In this document: piece by piece, positions 43,545 to 51,679 of the stretch
Layout of the letters: each line of letters opens with the position of its first letter
Numbering within the stretch: position 1 is the stretch's first letter
NCBI RefSeq assembly: GCF_025370255.1
Contig: NZ_JAMTCD010000007.1
Coordinates: 124,001-188,000, forward strand
DNA length: 64,000 nt
DNA from: Shewanella holmiensis
Lineage (GTDB): Bacteria; Pseudomonadota; Gammaproteobacteria; Enterobacterales; Shewanellaceae
Direction: 5' to 3'
Notes under the pieces: generated by a model
Database searches by the model: none
What the model was told of the DNA's origin: nothing
Seen by the model: the letters and a program-made list of their open reading frames with translations, nothing else
Program-made: the position numbers and the translations under genes

Positions 43545-44027
43545 GACTTAACCTTCAAATTTATTTTATTATTTTTATCTGTTATTCAGATATAGAGGTT
43601 GTATATCAGGATGCTATGGGCAAAGTCTAGCAAAGGCGGTTAATTAAACTGAAAATTACTCAAAATTCGCAACCTGACCACATTTATTAAACATGCTCAG
43701 GTGCAACGGCAGCATAATTAGCCGATTTGGCAGTTAAGTGAGAGGGGCGGTGAGATATCGATGGATTAAATCTTAGCGGCATAATTGATAACAGATTAAA
43801 CTGGAGTATTAAGCGTTTAATGAAAACCGATAATGCCTACCAAACCACCTAGAACAGGTAAAGAAATAGCTTCAACTGACAGTACTTACCCTCTTCTATA
43901 GAATGGCTGGAGTTAGGTTTAATCAACGCTCATTCACGCATGAACGCATTCACGGCAATGCGACTATAAATACAAACAAGCCAAAGTACCCAGTGGTTTG
44001 ACTCAGCATTACTGCAATGCCAACAGC
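43545..44027. other. Gene-free gap between sstT and cheV
   Basis: About 480 bases. The right-hand part near 43545-43600 is the sstT leader and must hold its promoter. I see no ORF with a ribosome-binding site and no strong hairpin or repeat in the rest. Confidence 0.5.
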
Positions 44028-44927
44028 TTACTTGGATAAAAATTGTGCGCCCCGAAGCATAGCTTCAATCAGTTCTTTGGCATCAAACTTGGTTAGAGCT
44101 TCATTCGCGCCAACCTGCTTGGCCTGGCTTAAGCTAATCTCACTTGAAAGCGAGGTATGCAAAATAATATACGCCTTAGCGATTTCAGGATTATCTTTTA
44201 CTTCAAATGACAACTCATAACCGTCTAACCCTGGCATTTCAATATCGCTGACCAACAGGTCAACAGGCTTACGCTCTTTTGCCGCCTCCACCATCATCAT
44301 TAAAGCTTCATGGCCATTAGAGGTCACTTCATAAGAAATATTGATTGAATCAAGCGCATCGGATAACTGCTTGCGGGCCACTTTAGAGTCATCGACAATT
44401 AAAATTCGCAGCGGTTTGAGTTTTTCGCGTTGTACGTCGGTCAAAATAGCGCGGTTAACGGTAGGATCATTGGGAAAAATCTTAGATAAAAGCAACTCAA
44501 CGTCGAGTAACTGTACCAAGCGGCCATCAAAACGGGTAACGCCGGTTAAGTAAGCATTTTTACCTAAACTACTTGATGGTGGTTCAATATCACGCCAATT
44601 ACATTCAATGATTTTATCAATGGCGCGTACCACAAAACCAATAACCATCCGCTGACAATCTGTGATGATGATAAAACAATTTTTCAACTCACTTTGTTCA
44701 ATCGGCCGAAAACCAATGGCAGCCGCCATATCGATAACCGGAATAGTGCCACCTCGAACGGTCGCCGCCCCCATAATACTAGGATGAGAATTAGGGATTT
44801 TAGTCAATTCGGTAAAAGGGACTAATTCACGTATTTTAAGCGTGCCCAAAGCGAATAGCTGCGAGTGATTCAAGTGGAATAACAACAACCCTTGTGATTG
44901 ACTAGCTTTACTCTGCTTTGACGCCAT
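44028..44927 (-). CDS. cheV: Chemotaxis coupling protein CheV
   Basis: A 299-residue fusion of a CheW-like domain (about 12-160, with FALGTLKIRELVPFTELTKIPNS and GAATVRGGTIPVIDMAAAIG) and a receiver domain (about 170-295, with ILIVDDSKVARKQL, the phosphoacceptor Asp in LLVSDIEMPGLDGY and LTKF). CheV couples chemoreceptors to CheA and is tuned by phosphorylation. It is far from other chemotaxis genes here; the receptor at 5950 is a possible client. Typical of Vibrio/Shewanella genomes with several cheV copies. Confidence 0.95.
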   Translation of the reverse strand: MASKQSKASQSQGLLLFHLNHSQLFALGTLKIRELVPFTELTKIPNSHPSIMGAATVRGGTIPVIDMAAAIGFRPIEQSELKNCFIIITDCQRMVIGFVVRAIDKIIECNWRDIEPPSSSLGKNAYLTGVTRFDGRLVQLLDVELLLSKIFPNDPTVNRAILTDVQREKLKPLRILIVDDSKVARKQLSDALDSINISYEVTSNGHEALMMMVEAAKERKPVDLLVSDIEMPGLDGYELSFEVKDNPEIAKAYIILHTSLSSEISLSQAKQVGANEALTKFDAKELIEAMLRGAQFLSK

Positions 44928-44998
44928 TAACGTTCCTCTATCGATAAAAATGAGTTCAAATTATTGCGACTTAATTAGTCACATTCCTATCATAACCC

Positions 44999-45265
44999 TA
45001 GGGTCTGTTGATCTTTGCTGGTGGAATTTTGTTCGAGATAAAAACGAATTAAGCGCGGCGAGTGAATTGTAGCCTAGCAATCTAAGCAAAACTCACTCAA
45101 CAAAGCGTAATTCGTTTTTAGCCGAATCCTTCGGACAGCGTTTGTTGGCCATTTTTACTGCGTTATCGGCTTATTATGTAGAATAACTACACGGCAAAGC
45201 CTCTGCCTTGTATAAATGGTCAACAATTCGCTGCAAAAACAACCTTGAAAGATCAACAGACCCTA
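44999..45265. mobile_element. MITE-like non-coding element with 18-base inverted ends
   Basis: The left end TAGGGTCTGTTGATCTTT (44999-45016) is perfectly complementary to the right end (45248-45265). Both ends carry TA at the outer edge, as expected if the insertion duplicated a TA target. A second perfect 12-base inverted pair lies inside (45040-45051 and 45108-45119), and a further imperfect pair (TTGGCCATTT / AAATGGTCAA) lies toward the right. No ORF of note. About 267 bases long, in the gap between cheV and the phospholipase gene. The parent transposase is not in the window. Confidence 0.85.
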
Positions 45266-45382
45266 AACACATCAACGAAACGGTATTGTAATACCGTCAA
45301 ACATTTTAGGGTATAAACTGACTATAGCATCAACATCAAATAATGATGGCGTTATTCATTAAAAAATCCTGAAAAAACATCA

Positions 45383-46933
45383 TCAAAGTTGTGATTCAAT
45401 AGGCAAAAGCGATAGGGATTTTGCCGAAAATCGTTGCCACCAGCTTGTTTCAGGCTCTTGTTGATAATAGGTTTGATTTTGAATATCCAACCATTGTAAT
45501 TGTTCATCTTTATATTCAAGCAAATACGCCCATTTTGAGATGCTGTTATCAATGCTTTCAACAATTAATTGCGTTAATTCAGGGTTTTCAATAATCACCC
45601 CCATTTCAGTATTTAACCAGGCTGAACGTGGATCAAAGTTAAAGGAGCCGACAAATAAATGCTGCTTATCAATCGCAATCATTTTGGCATGCAAGCTGCT
45701 GCGCGAGCTTCCCGCTAGAGTCGACTTTTTCGCTTTGGTTTTATCATTAGCGGGATGGGCTTTCATTTCATATATGGTTACCCCGCCTTTGACTAAACGT
45801 TCTCGATAATGAATATAACCAGCATGTACCGCCAGCACGTCGGTGGCGGCAAGTGAGTTAGTAATAATGGTGACTTTCTTGCCTTGTTTTACCGCCGCTA
45901 TCAAGGCATCAGCGCCTTTCTCGGTTGGCACAAAATAAGGCGACAACATGACCATTTCGTCATTGGTTTTTTGAAAGAATAGATTTAAATCATCCAGTAA
46001 AATAGGCTCATCGAGTTGATTTAGCTTATTCGGCATATCATAAATCAGCTCAGCATCAGACCAAAACCAGTTCAATTGATGGTTAAGCATTTGATATAAA
46101 AACTGCGACTGGGCTAAACGCAGCAGATATGGATGATCGAGCACCGATTGATGATAATCCCTAAAATACTGCTGAATTTCATCGGCTGCAGGTTGGTTAG
46201 ATGTTCTTACAAACAGTTGTTCAATAGGCCTAACTTGAGATGAGTTCCAGTACAGGTCAAATTGCTCAGACACCTGCTCAACAACCTTACCCACCATCAA
46301 TACATCAAAATCACCAAACTCAACGTTGTGGTTTGCCGAGTAATATTCATCGCCTATGTTTCTGCCACCCACCACGCTCACTAAATTATCAATAGTGAGC
46401 GATTTATTATGCATTCTATGGTTTAAGCGCGAAAAGTTATTTAAAAACGCTATATTACGAAAAGTTCGATCATCGGCTGGATTGAAAATACGAATACTAA
46501 TATTAGGGTGAGCGGCAAGGTTTAATATGCCTAAGTCACGCCCTTTGGTGGTCATGTCATCCACTAATAACCTTACCCTTACGCCACGCTCTGCGGCGTT
46601 ATAAAGGTGTAAGGTTAATAGCTTGCCTGTTTCGTCATCATGATAAAGATAATATTGCAAATCGATAGACACGCTGGCGCTATCAATCATCAATAATCGC
46701 GACGTAAAAGCATCTAAGCCATCATGTAAAGGATAAATGCCATTATGCGTTTCCAGTTCAGGAAGTTGCTGCAAATACTGAGCTAAAGGTGTGTTATCAG
46801 GTTTGGCGAGTTGATATTCAAGCGGCGCGGTGGGGTAAACATAATGGGTTGAACATCCGCTGACAAATAATGCCAATAAAAAAATAGATGCGTAATAAGA
46901 AAATAGCGGCCTTAACATCCTGTAGCGAAACAT
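45383..46933 (-). CDS. Phospholipase D-like lipoprotein
   Basis: A 516-residue protein with a lipoprotein signal ending in FVSGC (Cys near residue 27). It has two HKD motifs: HNKSLTID near residue 175 and HAKMIAID near 415, the second followed by GSFNFDPRSAWLNTEMG. Two HKD motifs form one active site in the phospholipase D / cardiolipin synthase superfamily. The lipid anchor and the absence of the membrane helices of ClsA suggest a periplasmic phosphodiesterase of the YbhO/ClsC-like side of the family. The exact substrate is uncertain. Confidence 0.88.
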   Translation of the reverse strand: MFRYRMLRPLFSYYASIFLLALFVSGCSTHYVYPTAPLEYQLAKPDNTPLAQYLQQLPELETHNGIYPLHDGLDAFTSRLLMIDSASVSIDLQYYLYHDDETGKLLTLHLYNAAERGVRVRLLVDDMTTKGRDLGILNLAAHPNISIRIFNPADDRTFRNIAFLNNFSRLNHRMHNKSLTIDNLVSVVGGRNIGDEYYSANHNVEFGDFDVLMVGKVVEQVSEQFDLYWNSSQVRPIEQLFVRTSNQPAADEIQQYFRDYHQSVLDHPYLLRLAQSQFLYQMLNHQLNWFWSDAELIYDMPNKLNQLDEPILLDDLNLFFQKTNDEMVMLSPYFVPTEKGADALIAAVKQGKKVTIITNSLAATDVLAVHAGYIHYRERLVKGGVTIYEMKAHPANDKTKAKKSTLAGSSRSSLHAKMIAIDKQHLFVGSFNFDPRSAWLNTEMGVIIENPELTQLIVESIDNSISKWAYLLEYKDEQLQWLDIQNQTYYQQEPETSWWQRFSAKSLSLLPIESQL

Positions 46934-47019
46934 GTTTTGCTCCTTTAAACAAAAATGAGCTAATTGACTAAGTTAATCCCTTGGCCAAATAGCTCATTCA
47001 ATCGAGGCTGTATGCTGTT

Positions 47020-47499
47020 TTAATTCGACGGGCTTTGTAATGTGTAAAGCACATCATAGACAAACTGATCCCAGCCCTCAGCATCAAATGCTAAACCACT
47101 GGCATTACGAACTTGGCTGACCGCGTGCACTGGAGCCGCACCGTTTTCCATTAAATAATAAGCCATCATTAGCTCAGTACGATTGATACCTGAACGGCAA
47201 TGTAACAATACTGCTTTATTTTGCGCTTCGGCTTGGCGAATAAACTCAAGTACCTTGGGCATGATTTCAGCGCAAATGTGCACATCTTCAGGCTTGGGCG
47301 GAATATTATCCGGCAAGTTAAATATTTGATGTTCGATGCCCAAATCAGCCATCTGTTGTGTATCACACATAGCGCCATCATTCAGTGATGCTATCGCACC
47401 AAAACCTGCGGCTTTTAACTCTGCTAAATCCCATGCATCTTTATTGGGACCACTGCGTCCTGCAAGTTGCCCATCAATTAACCAAAAAACTTGTTTCAT
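47020..47499 (-). CDS. Dual-specificity phosphatase-like protein
   Basis: A 159-residue protein from the ATG at 47499, which follows AGTAGGT and lies 11 bases after the helicase stop; an in-frame longer reading starts inside the helicase gene and is less likely. It begins FWLIDGQLAGRSGP. It contains the phosphatase signature HCRSGINRT (Cys-x5-Arg) near residue 118 and a possible general-acid Asp in NLPDNIPP near 78. Similar small phosphatases act on proteins, nucleotides or lipids, so the substrate is open. Position suggests co-transcription with the helicase. Confidence 0.85.
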   Translation of the reverse strand: MKQVFWLIDGQLAGRSGPNKDAWDLAELKAAGFGAIASLNDGAMCDTQQMADLGIEHQIFNLPDNIPPKPEDVHICAEIMPKVLEFIRQAEAQNKAVLLHCRSGINRTELMMAYYLMENGAAPVHAVSQVRNASGLAFDAEGWDQFVYDVLYTLQSPSN

Positions 47500-47510
47500 A
47501 TACCTACTAC

Positions 47511-48785
47511 TTAATCTGGTTTTGTTGACCATACTTCGACGTTTACAGCGGGAAGTTTTTTACGCTTCTTTTTACCTGTACCGGCGGGTTTGGCCATTGG
47601 TTTAACGATTTGCGCACTTAATGGCATTTCTTCATCTGCCTCAAAGCCTGCAACTTGCTCACGCTCAAGGCGGATCTTATTCTTTTTCTCAATCACTGAG
47701 AAATGATGATAATCATCATGACATACCAAACTAATTGCCAGGCCAACTTCACCGGCTCGGCCACTTCGACCAATTCGATGCATATAATCAGCTGGACTTC
47801 TTGGTAAATCAAAATTAATCACCACGGGTAATTTATCAATATCAATACCCCGTGACGCAATATCGGTGGCAATTAATACATCAATTTCAGATGATTTGAA
47901 AGCCTCTAATACACGATTTCTTGCACCTTGGGCTTTATCACCATGAAACACCTCAGCATTAATGCCTCTTTTAGCTAATTTTTGCGCTAAATGTTCACAG
48001 GTATTTTTAGCATTGACGAAAATGAGTGCTTGTCGCCAGTGATTCTCATTAATTAAATGAGCCAATAATGCAGTTTTACTTTCACGATTTACGGTAAAAA
48101 CGCGTTGTACCAGGGTGCTCGCTTCAGCACTTTGCATTTGAATTTCAAGAGGATTTGTTAATAACGATGAGGCTAAAGCTTGCACATCTTCCGGAAAAGT
48201 CGCTGAAAACAACAAGGTTTGCTTTTTCTTTGGCATTAACTCAAGCACTTGATTTAACTCTTCGGTAAAACCAAGACTTAACATGCGGTCAGCTTCATCT
48301 AACACTAAATGCGTCACTTTGTTTAACTTAAGTGCATTTGACGACAATAAATCTAACAATCGACCCGGTGTAGCAACAACCACATCCGCACCACCACGTA
48401 ATGCCAACATTTGGGTATTAATCGACACACCACCAAATACAGCTACCGTTTTAATCAAGCCATTTAAGTGGCTAGAGTAAGACTGAAAACTATCAGCAAC
48501 CTGCTTGGCCAATTCACGAGTTGGCACTAACACTAAACAACTGACATTATTTTGCTTAGAAGCACCGCGCTGGGTGTTCACACTTAAATGTTGAATAATG
48601 GGTAACGCAAACGCTGCCGTTTTACCAGAACCGGTATTCGCCCCCGCTAGCACGTCTTTACCTTGTAATAAGGCCGGAATAGTGGCTGCCTGCACAGGTG
48701 TGGCCGTGGTGTAGTTCAGCTCAGTGAGTCGTGCAAGTAAAGGTGCAGACAAACCAAAATCAGTAAAAGTAGCCGCTTGGGTCAT
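47511..48785 (-). CDS. DEAD-box ATP-dependent RNA helicase, RhlE-like
   Basis: A 424-residue helicase with all core motifs in order: Q motif (FGLSAPLLARL... TPVQAATIP), motif I ANTGSGKT, Ia PTRELAKQ, GG, Ib TPGRLLD, II DEAD, III SAT, IV FVNAKNTCEHL, V ATDIASRGIDI and VI HRIGRSGRAG. The short C-terminal tail is basic (KPAGTGKKKRKKLP), for RNA contact. It unwinds RNA duplexes in ribosome assembly or decay. The tail and size fit RhlE/SrmB-like proteins, but I do not assign a name. Confidence 0.93.
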   Translation of the reverse strand: MTQAATFTDFGLSAPLLARLTELNYTTATPVQAATIPALLQGKDVLAGANTGSGKTAAFALPIIQHLSVNTQRGASKQNNVSCLVLVPTRELAKQVADSFQSYSSHLNGLIKTVAVFGGVSINTQMLALRGGADVVVATPGRLLDLLSSNALKLNKVTHLVLDEADRMLSLGFTEELNQVLELMPKKKQTLLFSATFPEDVQALASSLLTNPLEIQMQSAEASTLVQRVFTVNRESKTALLAHLINENHWRQALIFVNAKNTCEHLAQKLAKRGINAEVFHGDKAQGARNRVLEAFKSSEIDVLIATDIASRGIDIDKLPVVINFDLPRSPADYMHRIGRSGRAGEVGLAISLVCHDDYHHFSVIEKKNKIRLEREQVAGFEADEEMPLSAQIVKPMAKPAGTGKKKRKKLPAVNVEVWSTKPD

Positions 48786-49021
48786 GAATCAATTCAGTCA
48801 ATTAAGATAAACGCTGATTTTACCTTAATTTAGCCAAAGAGGCTAGAAACACGGGGCGAGACACCAGTGTTATCACAGCTAAAAGTGACGCACTGTAGCG
48901 ATTTAAACATCGCAAGGAAGAAGGATGAACACTTAAATCGAAAACCGACTTCAAACTCTGAACACACCATCAATGGGCTCTCGATGCCAACATGCTTGCG
49001 CCAGTTTATGAATAGTGTGTC

Positions 49022-49302
49022 TATACCCAAACGACCTGAAGATGCGCGATTTCAGCAAGAGTTTACACGCGTTTAAGCAAGGCATTGATTGCGAGTAATG
49101 GCTATTCCCTTTCTAAAATCAATAACGCAGCATAAACGCGTGTAAAACTTGCCCTTTGGGAGTTTCACCGTGTTCCCCTGATTGTTAAATCAACAGCGTT
49201 GTTGCGTTAAATTATAAGGTACCTACATTACCGCATTAACGCGCCTAGTATTGAAAACACGGTGAAGCTCTGAAACATGCATCTTCAGGTTGATTGGGTA
49301 TA
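49022..49302. mobile_element. MITE-like non-coding element with about 33-base inverted ends
   Basis: The left end starts TATACCCAA then ACCTGAAGATGC and ends in TTTCAG (49022-49055). The right end (49270-49302) is its inverted complement, with nine- and twelve-base blocks perfectly matched and short mismatched spacers. Internal inverted pairs are TTTACACGCGTTTA with the complement at about 49133-49146, and TTCACCGTGTT (about 49163-49173) with AACACGGTGAA (49256-49266). It therefore folds into a long hairpin. No gene inside; the short frame across the left end is a product of the repeat. It lies in the 48786-49350 gap between the helicase and ogt, whose other parts show nothing. Confidence 0.85.
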
Positions 49303-49350
49303 TAACGCGATGAACTATTTGCAATGCAGCCTTTGTTAATAAGTCTATTT

Positions 49351-49902
49351 CTATACTCTGTGTGACTTATCAGCCTCTAACCCTAATAAAAATTGCTTCA
49401 TCTCTAAGCCATAGGCATAGCCCGTTAACTTGCCATTTTTGCCTATTACCCTATGGCAAGGCACAATAATCGCTATGGGGTTAGCGCCGTTGGCTGCTCC
49501 CACTGCCCTTACCGCTTTAGGACGTTCAATACGCTGGGCAATATCAGCATAGCTACAAACTTCGCCAAACTGCATTGCCGCTAATGCTTGCCATACTTGG
49601 TGCTGAAAAACCGTACCTTTGGGCGCTAAGGCTAATTCAAATGCTTGGCGCGTACCGGCAAAGTATTCACTTAATTGTCCCTTTACTGCGTTAATATGCT
49701 GCTGTGCGCGCATTTTGTTGTTGTCTGAACAAGCAGCTATGGGGAGTTCATTTACAGCACACTCCTCAACTTGATCTGATTGACGGTTTAGATCCACAAC
49801 CGTCAAATGGGTTAAGCCCATAGCTGACCCCTTTAACGACAAAATCCCAACAGGGCTGGTAAGGAGCACTTCTAACACTGGCGGCTGATATTCAATGACC
49901 AT
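49351..49902 (-). CDS. ogt: Methylated-DNA-protein-cysteine methyltransferase
   Basis: A 183-residue protein from the ATG at 49902, which follows AAAGGAAA; the longer frame begins inside the upstream gene. It carries the C-terminal alkyltransferase domain with GTVFQHQVWQALAAMQFGEVCSYADIA and the active site PCHRVIG with the acceptor Cys near residue 150. It removes methyl groups from O6-methylguanine in a suicide reaction. It lies 29 bases after the Ada-AlkA fusion gene, forming a two-gene alkylation-repair operon. Confidence 0.95.
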   Translation of the reverse strand: MVIEYQPPVLEVLLTSPVGILSLKGSAMGLTHLTVVDLNRQSDQVEECAVNELPIAACSDNNKMRAQQHINAVKGQLSEYFAGTRQAFELALAPKGTVFQHQVWQALAAMQFGEVCSYADIAQRIERPKAVRAVGAANGANPIAIIVPCHRVIGKNGKLTGYAYGLEMKQFLLGLEADKSHRV

Positions 49903-49931
49903 ATTGATTTCCTTTATTAAACTGTTAAGCC

Positions 49932-51479
49932 TTAAGTATTTGCCCAAAGTTGGAACGTTAGATAGCTGCCCCAAGGAGCAATTTGCTGCGCGATGTCATC
50001 GGCTAACTCGATATACTGTTTTGGGGTATCAAGCGCCACGGTAAGTGGTTGGCAAAAGGCTTTTAAGCGATTTTTAATCACTAAGTCGCCAGATAAAAAC
50101 ACATTAGGATTACTTTGGCCGCGCATTTGCGCATAGGCCACAGTCCAGGGGCCAATCCCTTTTACATTTAGCCAATCACTCGGTGTTGAACGTGGGTTAT
50201 CATGCACAAACTGCCCTAGCCCATTTAAAGCTAACTTTCTTGCCCCAGGCATTTTTAGCGCGTCTAAACTAGCCGTTGCAATAGCAAGCGGGGTTGGAAA
50301 TAAACGATACTCTTGCTGATTTATCACAATTAACTCACCATAATGTACCACGAGCGTATTCAATAACTTAGACGCTTGTACCACACTCACTTGTTGCCCC
50401 AGAACTGCACGGCACGCCGCCTCGAACACTGTAAAGGTAGCAGGGATCCGTAACCCCTTAACCATACTTAAATCATTGATTAAGGTTAGGCCTTGAAGAT
50501 GATTTAACAACACGGGTTTAATGTCTTGCAACTTATGCTCAATTGTCGCCATATCAGCATCAAGGTCGAGCATCTTGCGGACTGCATTTACCACGTTTGC
50601 CAAGTAGCGGCTATCGGCTGGACGAACAAAGCTGACGGTTAATGCAAACTGCGCTTTGCTTGCGATATGCTTAACCGCAAATATGCCTTTCACCCCATCT
50701 AAATCAAAACTGCGACCATAAGCATTATCCGACAGCCACTCCATTTGGCTAACTTGCCTTAAATGATAAAAATCATGCATGGCTTGCCAATTAAGTGGTG
50801 GGCGATAACTTAACTTTAAGGAAATAGACGAGTTTACCGTGCCAGCAGCAAGCGTGCGTGTAGATCTCGAATCGCTCGGCTGTGGATTTATTGATTTCCT
50901 TAACGCACTCGGGGTTAATAACAATGCTTGTTTAAAGGCATCATTAAAGCTGCGAATACTATTAAATCCCGCCGCTAAGGCGATTTCAGTAATGGGCATA
51001 CTGGTTTGATGCAAGAGTTTTTTAGCAAACATCACTTGTTGGTACACCGCATAACGCTTAGGCGAAGTACCTAAATATTGATTAAATAACTTCACCAAAT
51101 AGCGACTACTGATCCCTAATTTTTCAGACAGCAGCTCAACACTTAAAGCGTTATCCCCCGCCATTGCACCAGCATCAATCAACTTGACGGCTCGTTGCAA
51201 TGTCGTTTGCGTGCCCATCCAAGCATAGGAATGCGGCGCACTGTCTGGACGACAACGTAAACAGGGCCTTAGTCCGTGATTGGCGGCTTTTATACTGGTA
51301 TCAAAATAGCGAACATTTTTTTCATGGGGAGGTGATGCAGGACAAATTGAGCGGCAATAAATCCCCGTACTAAACACCCCGGTGAAAAACTGTCCATCAA
51401 ATCGTGCATCTCGGCTTAGCCTCGCCTGACGGCAAACTTCAGCCAATAAGGCGCAATCATGTTCAGGTAATCTAGGCAC
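49932..51479 (-). CDS. Ada-type regulator fused to 3-methyladenine DNA glycosylase II
   Basis: A 515-residue fusion. Residues about 10-85 form the Ada metal-binding domain with the four-Cys zinc site Cys42, Cys46 (YCRSICPA), Cys73 and Cys76 (CLRCRPD). Residues about 90-190 are an AraC-type helix-turn-helix (LGISSRYLVKLFNQYLGTSPKRY, shown in part). Residues about 215-330 are an AlkA N-terminal domain, and about 335-515 a helix-hairpin-helix glycosylase with LGQQVSVVQASKLL, VKGIGPWTVAYAQM and the catalytic Asp in FLSGDLVIKNRL near 467. It can sense methyl damage, activate transcription and excise alkylated bases. Confidence 0.93.
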   Translation of the reverse strand: MPRLPEHDCALLAEVCRQARLSRDARFDGQFFTGVFSTGIYCRSICPASPPHEKNVRYFDTSIKAANHGLRPCLRCRPDSAPHSYAWMGTQTTLQRAVKLIDAGAMAGDNALSVELLSEKLGISSRYLVKLFNQYLGTSPKRYAVYQQVMFAKKLLHQTSMPITEIALAAGFNSIRSFNDAFKQALLLTPSALRKSINPQPSDSRSTRTLAAGTVNSSISLKLSYRPPLNWQAMHDFYHLRQVSQMEWLSDNAYGRSFDLDGVKGIFAVKHIASKAQFALTVSFVRPADSRYLANVVNAVRKMLDLDADMATIEHKLQDIKPVLLNHLQGLTLINDLSMVKGLRIPATFTVFEAACRAVLGQQVSVVQASKLLNTLVVHYGELIVINQQEYRLFPTPLAIATASLDALKMPGARKLALNGLGQFVHDNPRSTPSDWLNVKGIGPWTVAYAQMRGQSNPNVFLSGDLVIKNRLKAFCQPLTVALDTPKQYIELADDIAQQIAPWGSYLTFQLWANT

Positions 51480-51679
51480 AGCGAATCCAACAAAGGTGAT
51501 ATTGACAACTACTCTACAATAGCCAGTTTAGAAGCACTAGCGAAAATCGGAACTCAAGCTAATGTCTGCTGCACACTTTATTGTCCAAATTATCCCTTAA
51601 CTCAACATCAAAGATAAACAAGCGCAAGTAGTTCAGGTATCCTAAGGATGAATTTTTTGATGAATAATTAGAGCCCTGC

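Noticed and set aside
48867..49076. 69-codon frame across the left end of the second MITE-like element
   Set aside because: It crosses the inverted end of the element, has no ribosome-binding site and no coding character.
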